This document shows, piece by piece, positions 28,093-37,674 of a DNA stretch of 64,000 nucleotides (the first letter of the stretch is position 1; every line of letters starts with the position of its first letter). This DNA is from Aquabacterium fontiphilum (lineage in GTDB: Bacteria; Pseudomonadota; Gammaproteobacteria; Burkholderiales; Burkholderiaceae_C): the NCBI RefSeq assembly GCF_009909205.1, contig NZ_JAAAPN010000003.1, positions 292,195 through 356,194 of the forward strand, read 5' to 3'. The notes beneath the pieces were generated by a model. The model was not told the origin of the DNA. It did no database searches and worked only from the letters and a program-made list of their open reading frames with translations. The position numbers were made by a program, and so were the translations under genes.

Positions 28093-28524
28093 ATGCCCAC
28101 CCACGCCTTCACCGTTCGCAAGCTCGCCGACACCGCAGGGGTCGGGGTGGAAGCGGTGCGCTTTTACCAGCGGCGCGGGCTGTTGCGTGAGCCTGCCCGT
28201 GAGGGCAATGGCTTTCGGCAGTACGACGAGGGTGACGTGCGGCGCCTGCGTTTCATCAAGCGCGCACAAGAGTTGGGCTTCTCCCTCGATGACGTGGCCT
28301 CGCTGGTGTCTTTGAGCGCCGAGACCGATCAGGTTCGCGTGCGGGAGATCACCCAGCAACGTGTGCTGGACATCCGTCAGCGAGCCACACAACTGGAAGC
28401 CATGGCCGTTGCCCTAGAAGGCTTGGTCACTTGTTGCCAGAAGTCGGCCAAGGGCGATCACTGCCCCATCATCGCGGCCCTGGTGGATCACGCCCCTCGA
28501 CCCGCAGGGCTGGTGGCCGCATGA
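28093..28524 (+). CDS. MerR family heavy-metal regulator
   Basis: The 143-residue protein has the MerR winged helix (FTVRKLADTAGVGVEAVRFY) and a dimer helix ending in a metal loop CCQKSAKGDHC (Cys114, Cys115, Cys124). The 8-residue spacing from Cys115 to Cys124 equals that of MerR(Hg). The residue where MerR, ZntR and CadR have a Cys, and CueR a Ser, aligns by eye to Gln80, so the metal specificity cannot be assigned. ATG 28093 is used; its stop overlaps the next gene by 4 bp (ATGA). Genomic context (cus-type exporter) suggests copper or silver. Confidence 0.85.
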   Translation: MPTHAFTVRKLADTAGVGVEAVRFYQRRGLLREPAREGNGFRQYDEGDVRRLRFIKRAQELGFSLDDVASLVSLSAETDQVRVREITQQRVLDIRQRATQLEAMAVALEGLVTCCQKSAKGDHCPIIAALVDHAPRPAGLVAA

Positions 28525-28937
28525 CCATGCTCCGCGCGCTCAAGCATTGGATTTGCCGACTGATGGTCGGCGTGATCCTGTTCGCGCAGATGAGCGTGGC
28601 GGCCTACGCCTGCCCCAGCAACGTCTTCTCCGGCAATGCCCCCGCCGACGCCATCACAGCGATGGGCGCCATGGTGGATTGTGAGCAGATGGGCGAAGGC
28701 TTGGGCAAGCATCTGGACCAAGCCAACCCTGGCCTGTGCGCCGAGCATTGCCACCCCACCCAACAAAGCGATCACACCCAGGTGCCTACCGTGCCTGCGG
28801 CGCTGTTGATCGCGCTGTACACCGTCGCCCTGACGGTGGACGCCACAAGGCCGGATGGCCTGGCGCCGACTGCGGACAGCCGCCTTCATGCGGCGCCACC
28901 ACCGCTGTCCATACTGCACTGCTGCTTCCGAATTTGA
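28521..28937 (+). CDS. Small exported Cys/His-containing protein
   Basis: The 138-residue protein has an N-terminal signal/anchor (LKHWICRLMVGVILFAQMSVAA), a mid region with Cys and His (LCAEHCHPTQQSDHTQ), a second hydrophobic segment (VPAALLIALYTVALTV) and a terminal SILHCCFRI. It is probably a periplasm-facing membrane protein able to touch metal. Coupled to the MerR gene by ATGA overlap and placed before the TolC-cusBA genes, it is likely part of the efflux operon. No named family recognised. Confidence 0.65.
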   Translation: MTMLRALKHWICRLMVGVILFAQMSVAAYACPSNVFSGNAPADAITAMGAMVDCEQMGEGLGKHLDQANPGLCAEHCHPTQQSDHTQVPTVPAALLIALYTVALTVDATRPDGLAPTADSRLHAAPPPLSILHCCFRI

Positions 28938-29083
28938 CACGCCGAGTGACGCGGCGCTGAAAGGCCTGACGGCCGCTTCAGCGCCTGGTCGCGCAGGTTG
29001 CTGGCCAATGCAGGCGCGTGGCGTTCTGCCTTGCCTGCCCTGTCCCGCGCACGCCTACGCCATGGGCTTCATTCGGAGGTGTC

Positions 29084-30448
29084 ATGTTTCCCCATTTTTC
29101 GCTCCTATCACGCAGGAGCATGCAACTGGTCGATCTCGGTCATCCCATCTGCATGAGCATGCTCATGCGCATTCGCACGTGCTTCCAAGGTGTCGCCGTT
29201 CTGGTGGCCCTCAGCCTCGCATCCTTCCACGCCCATGCCGGGGATGTCCTGACGTTTGAACAGGCTCTCAGGCTTTCCCAGGCGCGCTCACAACAACTGG
29301 TGGCCCAGAACCACGCCACGGCGGCTGCCCGCGACATGGTGGTTTCGGCCGCACAGCAGCCCGATCCCGTCCTCAAACTGGGCATCAACAACCTGCCCAT
29401 CAGCGGACCTGATCGCTTCAGTGTCACCCGCGATTTCATGACCATGCGCTCGGTGGGCCTCATGCAGGAGTTCACCCGTCAAGACAAACGCCTTGCACGG
29501 TCCATGCGCTTTGAGCGGGAAGCCCAGGCCAGCGAGGCCAGCCGGGCCCAGGCGCTGGCTCAATTGCAACGTGACACGGCCATGGCCTGGCTGGATCTCT
29601 ACTACCAGGAACGCATGCTGGCCCTGGTCAAGGCCCAGCGCGATGAAATCCGCCTGCAAGTGGAGGCGACTGAGGTCGCCTATCGAGGGGGCAGAGGATC
29701 GCAAACTGAAGTGCTCGCTGCCCGCGCAGCGCTTGCTCAGGTGGATGACCGCATCGACCAGGCCATGCGTGAAGTGAGCACAGCGCAGACCGCGCTGCGC
29801 CGGTGGACAGGTCGTGCAGCCGACACGCCCCTGGGCGATGCGCCCGACACCCGCCATGTTCCCTCGCACCTGAACGATCTGGAAAGCACCCTGACCGCGC
29901 ACCCTGACATCACCGTCCTGATCCGGCAGGAAGAGATGGCCCAGGCCGACGCAGACCTGGCCCGAGCCAACAAACAAGCCGACTGGGGTGTGGAGCTGAT
30001 GCTCAGTCAACGTGGGCCCGGCTATTCCAAGATGGCCTCTGTCAATGTCTCTGTTCCCTTGCAATGGGATCAAAAGAGCCGTCAAGACCGCGACCTGGCT
30101 GCCAAGTTGGCCACCGTTGAGCAGATGCGCGCCCAGCGCGAAGAAGCCACACGGGAGCACCTTTCCCAGGTCACGGCGATGCTCCAGACTTGGCAGAGCA
30201 GCCGGGATCGACTGCGTCGCTACGACAGCGTCTTGATCCCCCTGGCAGCCGAGCGAACCCAGGCCGCTTTGACCGCCTACCGAGGCGGCAGCGGCACGCT
30301 GGCCTCCGTGCTGGAGGCTCGCCGCATGGCCTTGGACACCCAGATGGACCGGCTTCGACTCGACATGGAAGTAGCTCGCATCTGGGCGCAGCTCAACTAC
30401 CTGATTCCGGTGGAACACGACTTGACCATGCCCGTTCTTGACCGCTGA
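29084..30448 (+). CDS. cusC: TolC-family outer-membrane channel of a Cus-type exporter
   Basis: The predicted outer-membrane factor (454 residues) has two TolC-type repeats rich in long helices (FEQALRLSQARSQQLVAQNH; EEMAQADADLARANKQADW). ATG 29084 follows GGAGG; ATG 29120 and 29153 are also in frame, the last giving the most compact signal peptide (RIRTCFQGVAVLVALSLASF). No lipobox Cys is seen. It lies 13 bp upstream of the adaptor, so cusCBA form one operon that should expel Cu(I)/Ag(I) across the envelope. Confidence 0.85.
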   Translation: MFPHFSLLSRRSMQLVDLGHPICMSMLMRIRTCFQGVAVLVALSLASFHAHAGDVLTFEQALRLSQARSQQLVAQNHATAAARDMVVSAAQQPDPVLKLGINNLPISGPDRFSVTRDFMTMRSVGLMQEFTRQDKRLARSMRFEREAQASEASRAQALAQLQRDTAMAWLDLYYQERMLALVKAQRDEIRLQVEATEVAYRGGRGSQTEVLAARAALAQVDDRIDQAMREVSTAQTALRRWTGRAADTPLGDAPDTRHVPSHLNDLESTLTAHPDITVLIRQEEMAQADADLARANKQADWGVELMLSQRGPGYSKMASVNVSVPLQWDQKSRQDRDLAAKLATVEQMRAQREEATREHLSQVTAMLQTWQSSRDRLRRYDSVLIPLAAERTQAALTAYRGGSGTLASVLEARRMALDTQMDRLRLDMEVARIWAQLNYLIPVEHDLTMPVLDR

Positions 30449-30461
30449 CACGGAGCCTCAC

Positions 30462-32132
30462 ATGAAACTCAAAAATCTGGTGATCGCCATGATTGCCGCC
30501 ACAGCACTGAGTGCCGCCTCGTATGGCCTGTACGCGTTGGGCATGCAAAGAGGCATGGGCATGAGCGCCGACGCAGATCAGCACCCCGCTCAGCCCGCCG
30601 CTGAAGCAAACGCCACCCAAGCCCTGCCGCACAGCGTGGCCGAGGGTGAAGACGCCACCCGGCGCCACATCGCCGATGGCCTCAAGGCTGGCGACATGGA
30701 CCCAGTCACCGGCAAGAAGATCTTGTACTACCACGACCCCATGGTGCCGGGCAACAAGTTTGACAAGCCCGCGAAGTCGCCATTCATGGACATGATGCTG
30801 GTGCCCGTCTACGCAGACAGCGATGGCGACCAGGGCAAGGTCACTGTGAGCCCACGCATCCAGCAGAACCTGGGCGTGCGCACCGCAGAGGTCACCGAGG
30901 GGGTGCTGTCACCCCAAGTTTCTGCCGTGGGCAGCATCGCCTACAACGAACGCGACCAGGTTGTCCTGCAAGCGCGGGCGGCAGGGTTTGTCGAGAGGCT
31001 GCATGTGCGCGCCACATTGGATGCGGTCAAACAAGGTCACCCCCTGGCCGATCTCTACGTGCCGGACTGGGTGGCGGCACAAGAAGAGTTCTTGTCTGTT
31101 CGCCGCATGCAGGGCCACGACCTAGGCAGCTTGGTCGATGGCGCTCGCCAGCGCATGCGTCAGGTCGGCATGAGCGAGGATCAGATCAAGCGCGTCGAGC
31201 AAACCGGCAAGACCCAGCCGCGCATCACTTTGGCGGCACCCATCAACGGCGTGCTCAGTGAGTTGATGGTGCGCGAAGGCATGTCCGTCATGCCAGGGGC
31301 CACCTTGTTGCGCATCAACGGCGTGTCCACGGTTTGGGCCAACGCCGAAGTGCCGGAGAGTCAGGTCGCACAACTGCGCCCAGGCACCAGGGTTCAGGCG
31401 CGCAGCCCGGCTGTACCCGGCACCACCTTTGAAGGCACTGTTCAGGCTCTGGTGCCAGAGGTCAACCCTGGCACCCGCACCCTCAAGGCCCGCGTTCAAT
31501 TGAACAACCCAGGCATGCGCCTGGTGCCGGGCATGAGCGTGACCATGCAGTTCATGGACATGCGTGCCGACAAGTCCTTGTTGATCCCCACAGAGGCCGT
31601 CATCCAGACGGGCACGCGCACCGTGGTGATGCTGGCCGAAGACAAAGGGCGGTTCCGCCCGGTCGAGATCGAGGCAGGCATCGAGAGTGATGGGCAAACC
31701 GAGGTCAAGCGCGGCCTGGATGTGGGCCAGCGTGTGGTGGTGTCATCGCAGTTCCTGATCGATTCCGAAGCCAGCCTCAAGGGTGTTGAGGCGCGGCTCA
31801 ATGGCGCACCGGCACCGACCATGGACAACACCGCGCCCAGACACGAAGGTCAGGGCAAGGTGGAAGCCCTGGCAGACGAGGCCATCACCTTGTCGCACGG
31901 GCCGATTGCCTCACTCAAGTGGGGCTCTATGACGATGGATTTCAAGGTGCCGCTCAAGGGCGGGCTGCCCCGCCATCTGGAGGTGGGTGACCCGGTGAGC
32001 TTTGAGTTCTACATGGATGCCGACGGCATGCCGCAGTTGACCCGACTGTCGCACCTGGCACCCGAGCCCCAGCCTGCACCCGAGGTGCCCCATCACACCC
32101 ATGGCCCGGCCAAGCAAGGGAGCAAGCCATGA
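30462..32132 (+). CDS. cusB: CusB-type RND adaptor with heavy-metal and CusF domains
   Basis: The 556-residue membrane-fusion protein joins the RND pump to the outer-membrane channel. Order of parts: N-terminal membrane anchor (about 5-27), a heavy-metal-binding [14 protein letters not shown]...DMML segment (about 85-115), barrel-sandwich/beta-barrel adaptor domains (about 130-440), and a C-terminal CusF-like domain (about 470-540) with [10 protein letters not shown], which keeps the W-x-x-M-x-M copper site. The fused CusF makes it longer than E. coli CusB. Its stop overlaps cusA by 4 bp. Confidence 0.92.
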   Translation: MKLKNLVIAMIAATALSAASYGLYALGMQRGMGMSADADQHPAQPAAEANATQALPHSVAEGEDATRRHIADGLKAGDMDPVTGKKILYYHDPMVPGNKFDKPAKSPFMDMMLVPVYADSDGDQGKVTVSPRIQQNLGVRTAEVTEGVLSPQVSAVGSIAYNERDQVVLQARAAGFVERLHVRATLDAVKQGHPLADLYVPDWVAAQEEFLSVRRMQGHDLGSLVDGARQRMRQVGMSEDQIKRVEQTGKTQPRITLAAPINGVLSELMVREGMSVMPGATLLRINGVSTVWANAEVPESQVAQLRPGTRVQARSPAVPGTTFEGTVQALVPEVNPGTRTLKARVQLNNPGMRLVPGMSVTMQFMDMRADKSLLIPTEAVIQTGTRTVVMLAEDKGRFRPVEIEAGIESDGQTEVKRGLDVGQRVVVSSQFLIDSEASLKGVEARLNGAPAPTMDNTAPRHEGQGKVEALADEAITLSHGPIASLKWGSMTMDFKVPLKGGLPRHLEVGDPVSFEFYMDADGMPQLTRLSHLAPEPQPAPEVPHHTHGPAKQGSKP

Positions 32133-35100
32133 TCGCCCGCCTGATCCGTTGGTCCATCACCAATCGCTTTCTGGTGCTGCTGGCCACCTTGATGCTCAGT
32201 GCATGGGGGGTGTATTCGGTTGCGAGAACGCCGCTGGACGCCTTGCCCGACCTGTCTGATGTGCAAGTCATCATCCGCACGACCTACCCAGGCCAGGCGC
32301 CGCGCATTGTGGAGAACCAGGTCACCTACCCGCTGACCACGACCATGCTGTCGGTGCCTGGCGCCAAGACGGTGCGGGGGTACTCCTTCTTCGGCGACTC
32401 TTATGTCTACGTGCTGTTCGAGGACGGCACCGATCTGTACTGGGCCCGCTCACGTGTGCTGGAGTACCTGAACCAGGTTCAGTCGCGTTTGCCTGCCAGC
32501 GCCAAGGCGTCGCTGGGGCCCGACGCCACGGGTGTGGGCTGGATTTACCAATACGCCCTGGTGGACCGTGGAGGCACACAGGATGCGGGTCAGTTGCGTG
32601 CCTTGCAGGACTGGTTCTTGAAGTACGAACTCAAGACCGTGCCCAATGTGGCGGAAGTGGCCTCTGTAGGCGGCATGGTGCGCCAGTACCAAGTGGTGCT
32701 GGACCCCGACAAACTGGCCACCTACGGCATCCCGCACACCCAGGTGGTCGAGGCCATCCAGAAGGCCAACCAGGAGGCGGGCGGTTCGGTGCTGGAGTTG
32801 GGCGAAGCCGAGTACATGGTGCGCGCCTCTGGCTACCTGCAATCGCTGGACGATTTCCGACAAGTGCCCTTGGTTACCACCGACGCAGGCGTATCAGTGC
32901 GCCTGGGGGATGTGGCCCGCATCCAAATGGGACCCGAGATGCGCCGGGGCATTGGTGAATTGGACGGTGAGGGGGAAGCCGCCGGTGGCGTGATCGTGAT
33001 GCGCTCAGGCAAGAACGCGTTGGAGACGATTGCTGCGGTGAAGGCCAAGCTCAAGACCCTGCAAGCCAGTTTGCCCAAGGGGGTGGAGATCGTGCCGGTG
33101 TACGACCGATCCACCCTCATCGAGCGTGCGGTGGAGAACCTCTCGCACAAACTGCTCGAAGAGTTTGCCGTGGTGGCCGTGGTGTGCTTTGTCTTCCTGT
33201 TTCACCTGCGCTCGGCCCTGGTGGCCATCATCTCGCTGCCCCTGGGCATCCTGGCAGCTTTCATCGTCATGCACCACCAAGGCGTGAACGCCAACATCAT
33301 GTCGCTGGGTGGCATCGCCATTGCCATCGGCGCCATGGTGGACGCAGCCGTGGTGATGATCGAGAACGCCCACAAACACCTGGAACACTGGGAGCAGGCC
33401 CATCCCGATCAAACGCTGGAAGGTGCCGAGCGCTGGAAGGTCATCGGCGACTCGGCGGCCGAGGTCGGGCCCGCGCTGTTTTTCTCGCTGTTGATCATCA
33501 CGCTGTCCTTTGTGCCGGTGTTCACGCTGGAGGCGCAAGAGGGGCGGCTGTTCTCGCCGCTGGCCTTCACCAAAACCTACGCCATGGCGGCGGCAGCGGG
33601 CTTGTCGGTCACGCTGATCCCCGTGCTGATGGGCTACCTGATCCGTGGCCGCATCCCCAGCGAGCAGAGCAACCCGCTCAACCGACTCCTGATTGCCATC
33701 TACCGCCCGCTGCTCAATGCGGTCTTGCAAGGCCCCAAGCGCACGCTGGCGGTGGCCACCGTGTTGCTGTTGCTCAGCTTGTGGCCCTTGCAGCACATTG
33801 GCGGTGAGTTCATGCCCAAGCTGGACGAGGGCGACCTGCTCTACATGCCAACGGCCCTGCCAGGCTTGTCCGCAGGCAAGGCCGCCGAGCTGCTTCAGCA
33901 AACCGACCGTTTGATCAAGACTGTGCCCGAAGTGGCCAGTGTGTATGGCAAGGCAGGCCGCGCCGAAACCGCGACCGACCCGGCGCCCATGGAGATGTTC
34001 GAGACCACCATCCAGTTCAAACCAAAAGACCAATGGCGCCCGGGCATGACGCAAGACAGGCTGGTTGAAGAGCTGGACCGCATTGTCAAAGTGCCCGGCC
34101 TGGCCAACATCTGGGTGCCCCCCATCCGCAACCGCATCGACATGCTGGCCACCGGCATCAAGAGCCCCGTGGGCGTCAAGGTGGCGGGCACCGACCTGGC
34201 CACCATCGACCGACTCACGGGTGAGATCGAGCGGGCGCTCAAGGATGTGCCCGGTGTCAGCAGCGCCTTGGCCGAACGCCTGACAGGTGGCCGGTATGTG
34301 GACGTCAACATCCGCCGCGATGCCGCCGCGCGCTTTGGCATGAACATCGCCGATGTGCAGTCGGTCATCAGCTCGGCAGTGGGCGGCGAGAACATCGGCG
34401 AAACGGTGGAAGGCTTGCAGCGCTTTCCGATCAACCTGCGCTACCCACGCGAAACACGTGATTCGCTGGAAAAACTGCGCACCTTGCCCATCGTGAACGA
34501 GCGTGGACAGCGCCTGGTCTTGTCCGATGTGGCCGACATCCGCGTGACCGATGGCCCGCCCATGCTGCGCAGCGAGAACGCCCGCCTGTCAGGCTGGGTG
34601 TATGTGGACATCCGGGGGCGGGATCTGCGATCAGCGGTGCAGGACATGCAAAAGGCTGTCGCGGCCAAGGTCAAACTGCCGCCTGGCTACTCGGTGTCCT
34701 GGTCAGGCCAGTTCGAGTTCCTGGAGCGGGCCACGGCCAAGCTCAAGGTGGTGGTGCCGTTCACGCTGCTGATCATCTTCGTGTTGCTGTACCTGACATT
34801 CGGCGCGTTTGACGAAGCCTTGCTGATCATGGCCACGCTGCCCTTTGCCCTGGTGGGGGGCATCTGGTTGCTCTACCTGTTGGGTTACAACCTGTCGGTG
34901 GCCGGGGCAGTCGGGTTCATTGCATTGGCTGGCGTGTCCGCCGAGTTCGGCGTGATCATGCTGCTCTACCTCAAGCAGGCTTGGGGTGAGCGCATCGACA
35001 AGGGCCAGGTCAGTGTCGATGACCTGCTGGACGCCATCCGTGACGGTGCCGTGCTGCGCGTGCGCCCCAAGGCCATGACGGTGGCAGTGATCCTCGCGGG

Positions 35101-35290
35101 CTTGCTGCCGATCATGTGGGGTGCAGGCACGGGCTCCGAGGTCATGCAGCGCATTGCTGCACCCATGGTCGGGGGCATGATCACGGCGCCACTGCTGTCG
35201 ATGTTCGTGATTCCAGCTGCGTACCTGCTGATTCGCCGCAGCAAAAAGGCAAGGCGCGCCACGCAAGCGCCTCACATGAAACATGCCTGA
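32129..35290 (+). CDS. cusA: CusA-type Cu(I)/Ag(I) RND efflux pump
   Basis: The 1053-residue inner-membrane proton antiporter takes copper or silver from the periplasm/cytoplasm to CusC. TM4 contains [16 protein letters not shown] with Asp405 and Glu412. The three periplasmic methionines that bind Cu/Ag in E. coli CusA occur at identical numbers: Met573 ([10 protein letters not shown]), Met623 ([10 protein letters not shown]) and Met672 ([10 protein letters not shown]). This fixes the substrate class as monovalent Cu/Ag (sequence seen; role by family knowledge). It is the last gene of the operon; the next gene is convergent 14 bp away. Confidence 0.96.
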   Translation: MIARLIRWSITNRFLVLLATLMLSAWGVYSVARTPLDALPDLSDVQVIIRTTYPGQAPRIVENQVTYPLTTTMLSVPGAKTVRGYSFFGDSYVYVLFEDGTDLYWARSRVLEYLNQVQSRLPASAKASLGPDATGVGWIYQYALVDRGGTQDAGQLRALQDWFLKYELKTVPNVAEVASVGGMVRQYQVVLDPDKLATYGIPHTQVVEAIQKANQEAGGSVLELGEAEYMVRASGYLQSLDDFRQVPLVTTDAGVSVRLGDVARIQMGPEMRRGIGELDGEGEAAGGVIVMRSGKNALETIAAVKAKLKTLQASLPKGVEIVPVYDRSTLIERAVENLSHKLLEEFAVVAVVCFVFLFHLRSALVAIISLPLGILAAFIVMHHQGVNANIMSLGGIAIAIGAMVDAAVVMIENAHKHLEHWEQAHPDQTLEGAERWKVIGDSAAEVGPALFFSLLIITLSFVPVFTLEAQEGRLFSPLAFTKTYAMAAAAGLSVTLIPVLMGYLIRGRIPSEQSNPLNRLLIAIYRPLLNAVLQGPKRTLAVATVLLLLSLWPLQHIGGEFMPKLDEGDLLYMPTALPGLSAGKAAELLQQTDRLIKTVPEVASVYGKAGRAETATDPAPMEMFETTIQFKPKDQWRPGMTQDRLVEELDRIVKVPGLANIWVPPIRNRIDMLATGIKSPVGVKVAGTDLATIDRLTGEIERALKDVPGVSSALAERLTGGRYVDVNIRRDAAARFGMNIADVQSVISSAVGGENIGETVEGLQRFPINLRYPRETRDSLEKLRTLPIVNERGQRLVLSDVADIRVTDGPPMLRSENARLSGWVYVDIRGRDLRSAVQDMQKAVAAKVKLPPGYSVSWSGQFEFLERATAKLKVVVPFTLLIIFVLLYLTFGAFDEALLIMATLPFALVGGIWLLYLLGYNLSVAGAVGFIALAGVSAEFGVIMLLYLKQAWGERIDKGQVSVDDLLDAIRDGAVLRVRPKAMTVAVILAGLLPIMWGAGTGSEVMQRIAAPMVGGMITAPLLSMFVIPAAYLLIRRSKKARRATQAPHMKHA

Positions 35291-35304
35291 AGGCTGTCAC
35301 GCCA

Positions 35305-35559
35305 TCACCCACAACAACAGCCACCTCGACTGGCCTTCTCGGGTTTGAGCGGCCCATTTGTCACCACCACAGGGGTGTAGCCAGCCTCCTTGATTGCGTC
35401 GCGAAGTTCATCTGCATCCGCCTCTGTGGGTTCGATCTGGACTTGGTGCGACTGCAACTCGATCCGTACGGTGGCCTCTTTATCGACGGCCCGCACCGCC
35501 TTGGTGATGGTGCTGACGCAATGGCCGCAAGTCATGTCCTTGACTTCAAAAGTGATCAT
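35305..35559 (-). CDS. Cytoplasmic heavy-metal chaperone (HMA domain, CopZ-like)
   Basis: The 84-residue protein is a single HMA domain with MTCGHC (Cys11, Cys14) and an extra Cys-rich tail (GGCCCG at residues 79-84) that many CopZ proteins lack. It should carry Cu(I) to a P-type ATPase. It is convergent with cusA. A CueR-type promoter lies upstream at 35596-35620, and the insertion element begins 30 bp beyond that. Confidence 0.9.
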   Translation of the reverse strand: MITFEVKDMTCGHCVSTITKAVRAVDKEATVRIELQSHQVQIEPTEADADELRDAIKEAGYTPVVVTNGPLKPEKASRGGCCCG

Positions 35560-35589
35560 CAGAAACTCCGATTGGTTTGGGGTGGATTC

Positions 35590-35620
35590 ACTTTCAAGCT
35601 TCCTACAGCAGGAAGGTCAA
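35590..35620 (-). promoter_or_regulatory. CueR/MerR-type promoter-operator of the HMA chaperone
   Basis: Read on the minus strand: TTGACC (-35, 35615-35620), a 19-bp spacer holding the dyad CTTCC-TGCTGTA-GGAAG (35599-35615), then a weak -10 GAAAGT. An overlong spacer with a CTTCC/GGAAG dyad is the hallmark of copper-responsive MerR-family promoters. No classical CueR gene lies next to it. Confidence 0.7.
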
Positions 35621-35649
35621 GCACCTGTTTTCAATAACCCCGCAGTTAA

Positions 35650-35666
35650 GGAAGGTCTGCACAAAT
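35650..35666. repeat. IS5-family left inverted repeat
   Basis: GGAAGGTCTGCACAAAT, paired with the reverse complement of 36791-36807 with one mismatch. Confidence 0.85.
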
Positions 35667-35776
35667 GAGCGCTGACCGTGGTTGGGTGCACTGACATGAC
35701 CAGATTGGCGGTTGAACGCTCTCCCGGCAGGTGTTTTGGGCACGTTTCGCGCCCATTTCCCATGCGCTGGACGCAC

Positions 35777-36760
35777 TCATGCCAAGCTCCCCGTCAAACG
35801 CTTGCGCACCATCCACAAATTGGCCAGCGCAAACAGCGTGTGCAACTGCGCCGTGTTCTTGGCCAGGCCGCGGTAGCGCACCTTCACATGACCGAACTGG
35901 CGCTTGATGACGCGGAACGGGTGCTCCACCTTTGCGCGGATGCTGGCCTTGATGCGCTCGACCTGATCGGTCAAAGCATCCATGGGATCAGCCTTGTCCA
36001 GCAGCTTGCGCAAGCCCGGGCGCATGGCCACATGCCACTGCACATCGTCTTTTGCGTCTGGCCGTTTGTGTGCGCCTTGGTAGCCAGCATCAGCGAAGAC
36101 ATCCGTCTCTTGCCCATGCAGCAAACTGTTGGCTTCGACCACATCGTTGACGTTGCCCGATGTGCCGCGCACGGTGTGCACCAGGCCGGAATCGGCGTCC
36201 ACGCCAATGTGCGCCTTCATGCCGAAGAACCACTGCTGGCCCTTCTTGCTTTGGTGCATCTCCGGGTCTCGTTCACCGCTGGCGTTCTTGGTCGAGCTCG
36301 GCGCCGAGATCAGCGTGGCATCGACCACCGTGCCACTGCGCAGCATCAGGCCTTTGGCACCCAGCAGCAGATTGACCGTTGCGAGGATCCGCTCGGCCAG
36401 CTTGTGCTTCTCCAGCACATGGCGGAAGCGCAAGATGGTGCTCTCGTCGGGCAGTCGGTCATCCCAGCCGCCGAGGCCGGCGAAGTCGCGAAACAGGGGC
36501 ATGTCGTGCAGCGCTTCTTCCATGGCCGGGTCGCTCAGCGTGAACCACTGCTGCATGAAGTGGATGCGCAGCAGCGACTCCACCGGGAACGGCGGGCGGC
36601 CGCGTTTGCCTTCGGGCATGAATGGCGCGATCTGCGCCACCAGGTCGGACCACGGCACCACCCGGTCCATCTCGTCGAGGAACTCCCGGCGGCGCGTGCG
36701 CTTCGTCGATGTTCCCAATCCAAGGCTGCTCTGCTTCATGGGCTCAATGGTCTCAGGCAA
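35777..36760 (-). CDS. IS5-family transposase
   Basis: The 327-residue DDE transposase has its catalytic residues in place: Asp147 (TVVDATLI), Asp224 (VFADAGYQG) and Glu279 with Lys286 (VEHPFRVIKRQFG). The N-terminal RRREFLDEMDRVVPWSDLV is typical of the IS5 group. No frameshift is seen, so it should be active. The large plus-strand frames across the same DNA are shadows. Confidence 0.93.
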   Translation of the reverse strand: MPETIEPMKQSSLGLGTSTKRTRRREFLDEMDRVVPWSDLVAQIAPFMPEGKRGRPPFPVESLLRIHFMQQWFTLSDPAMEEALHDMPLFRDFAGLGGWDDRLPDESTILRFRHVLEKHKLAERILATVNLLLGAKGLMLRSGTVVDATLISAPSSTKNASGERDPEMHQSKKGQQWFFGMKAHIGVDADSGLVHTVRGTSGNVNDVVEANSLLHGQETDVFADAGYQGAHKRPDAKDDVQWHVAMRPGLRKLLDKADPMDALTDQVERIKASIRAKVEHPFRVIKRQFGHVKVRYRGLAKNTAQLHTLFALANLWMVRKRLTGSLA

Positions 36761-36790
36761 TCAGGCCGGCGCCAAGCACGTGTCCGGGCG

Positions 36791-36807
36791 ATTTATGCAG
36801 ACCTTCC
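36791..36807. repeat. IS5-family right inverted repeat
   Basis: ATTTATGCAGACCTTCC; its reverse complement matches the left end at 16 of 17 positions. Confidence 0.85.
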
Positions 36808-36829
36808 CTAACGTGATTTAACACTTTCG

Positions 36830-37171
36830 TCAAGGCGCATTTTTAATTTCCGTCACGATCATCTTCCCACCCTCGCTGAGGACCATGAATTTCACCTGAT
36901 CACCAGGCTTGAGATTGGACAAGATGCTCTTGTCTTTGGCGGTAAACACCATGGTCATGCCTGGCATGTCCAGGTGCTTGATGTCACCATGCTTGATGGT
37001 GACTTTGCCGTTGGTCTGATCAATTTTCTTGATCTCGCCGTCGGTCATTGCGGGAGCCTGCGCGGACTCCATCTTCGAATGGTCCATGGCAGCTTGAGCG
37101 AATGAAGCAAGTGGAGAAGCGATGCCGATGGCACAAGCCGATACGGCTAAAAATTTAGCAATGACGTTCAT
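36830..37171 (-). CDS. CusF-like periplasmic copper-binding protein
   Basis: The 113-residue protein has a signal peptide (MNVIAKFLAVSACAIGIASP...) and a CusF OB-fold domain. Ligands His66, Met72 and Met74 (HLDMPGMTMVF) are kept, but the Trp that caps Cu(I) in E. coli CusF is Met69 here. ATG 37171 has GAGG upstream; ATG 37183 overlaps the previous stop but has no ribosome site. It is last in the leftward copper operon, next to the IS5 end. Confidence 0.88.
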   Translation of the reverse strand: MNVIAKFLAVSACAIGIASPLASFAQAAMDHSKMESAQAPAMTDGEIKKIDQTNGKVTIKHGDIKHLDMPGMTMVFTAKDKSILSNLKPGDQVKFMVLSEGGKMIVTEIKNAP

Positions 37172-37179
37172 TGTTGACC

Positions 37180-37674
37180 TCATGAATAAGAGTTAAAAAC
37201 CAGAACCGATCCGTCTTTGCGGATCAGCAGCACTTGGTATGGATCGCGGTGACCATCAAAGTCAGGCCCATCCATCCCAGGAGATCCGACAGGCATGCCA
37301 GGCACAGCCAAACCCAGGGCATGTGGCCTGTCTTTGAGCAACCGGCGGATATCGCGCGCAGGGACGTGCCCCTCGATCACATAGCCGGACACCACAGCCG
37401 TGTGACAGGATGCCTGCCGCTCCGGCATCCCAAGGGTGGCACGCGCGGCCTTGTTGCCCTCATCCACCACGGTGACGACGAAGCCATTGTGCTCAAGGTG
37501 CGAGACCCACAGCTTGCAACAGCCGCAGTTGGGATCTTTCCACACCTTGATTGGTGTTCGCTCCGCAGTCTCTGAGGCCGCCCAAATCGTCGGCGTACAT
37601 GCCAATGACAAGGCCGCCATCAGCACTTTGCGCCTAGAGCGCAATGGAGACACAGATTGGTCTCGCATGATCAT
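37180..37674 (-). CDS. DUF411 metal-binding protein
   Basis: The 164-residue exported protein of the DUF411 family has KDPNCGCCKLWV (Cys50, Cys52, Cys53) and the conserved CHTAVV, YVIEGHVP and GLAVPGMPVGSPGM blocks. An SRRKVLMAALSL start suggests Tat or Sec export. Relatives sit in copper-resistance clusters and are thought to bind copper; no reaction is known. The ATG at 37674 overlaps the previous stop (ATGA); ATG 37668 is also possible. Confidence 0.88.
   Translation of the reverse strand: MIMRDQSVSPLRSRRKVLMAALSLACTPTIWAASETAERTPIKVWKDPNCGCCKLWVSHLEHNGFVVTVVDEGNKAARATLGMPERQASCHTAVVSGYVIEGHVPARDIRRLLKDRPHALGLAVPGMPVGSPGMDGPDFDGHRDPYQVLLIRKDGSVLVFNSYS

Larger units (their letters stand above)
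35650..36807 (-). mobile_element. IS5-family insertion sequence, complete
   Basis: The 1158-bp element carries one transposase gene and inverted ends GGAAGGTCTGCA-C/T-AAAT matching at 16 of 17 positions. It is flanked by TTAA on the left and CTAA on the right; both fit the YTAR target of IS5 elements, but they are not identical. It lies between the CopZ-like gene and the CusF-like gene, inside the copper locus, and both ends and the transposase look intact. Confidence 0.88.

Noticed and set aside
35678..36811. Plus-strand frame across the IS5 element
   Set aside because: It is antisense to an intact DDE transposase.
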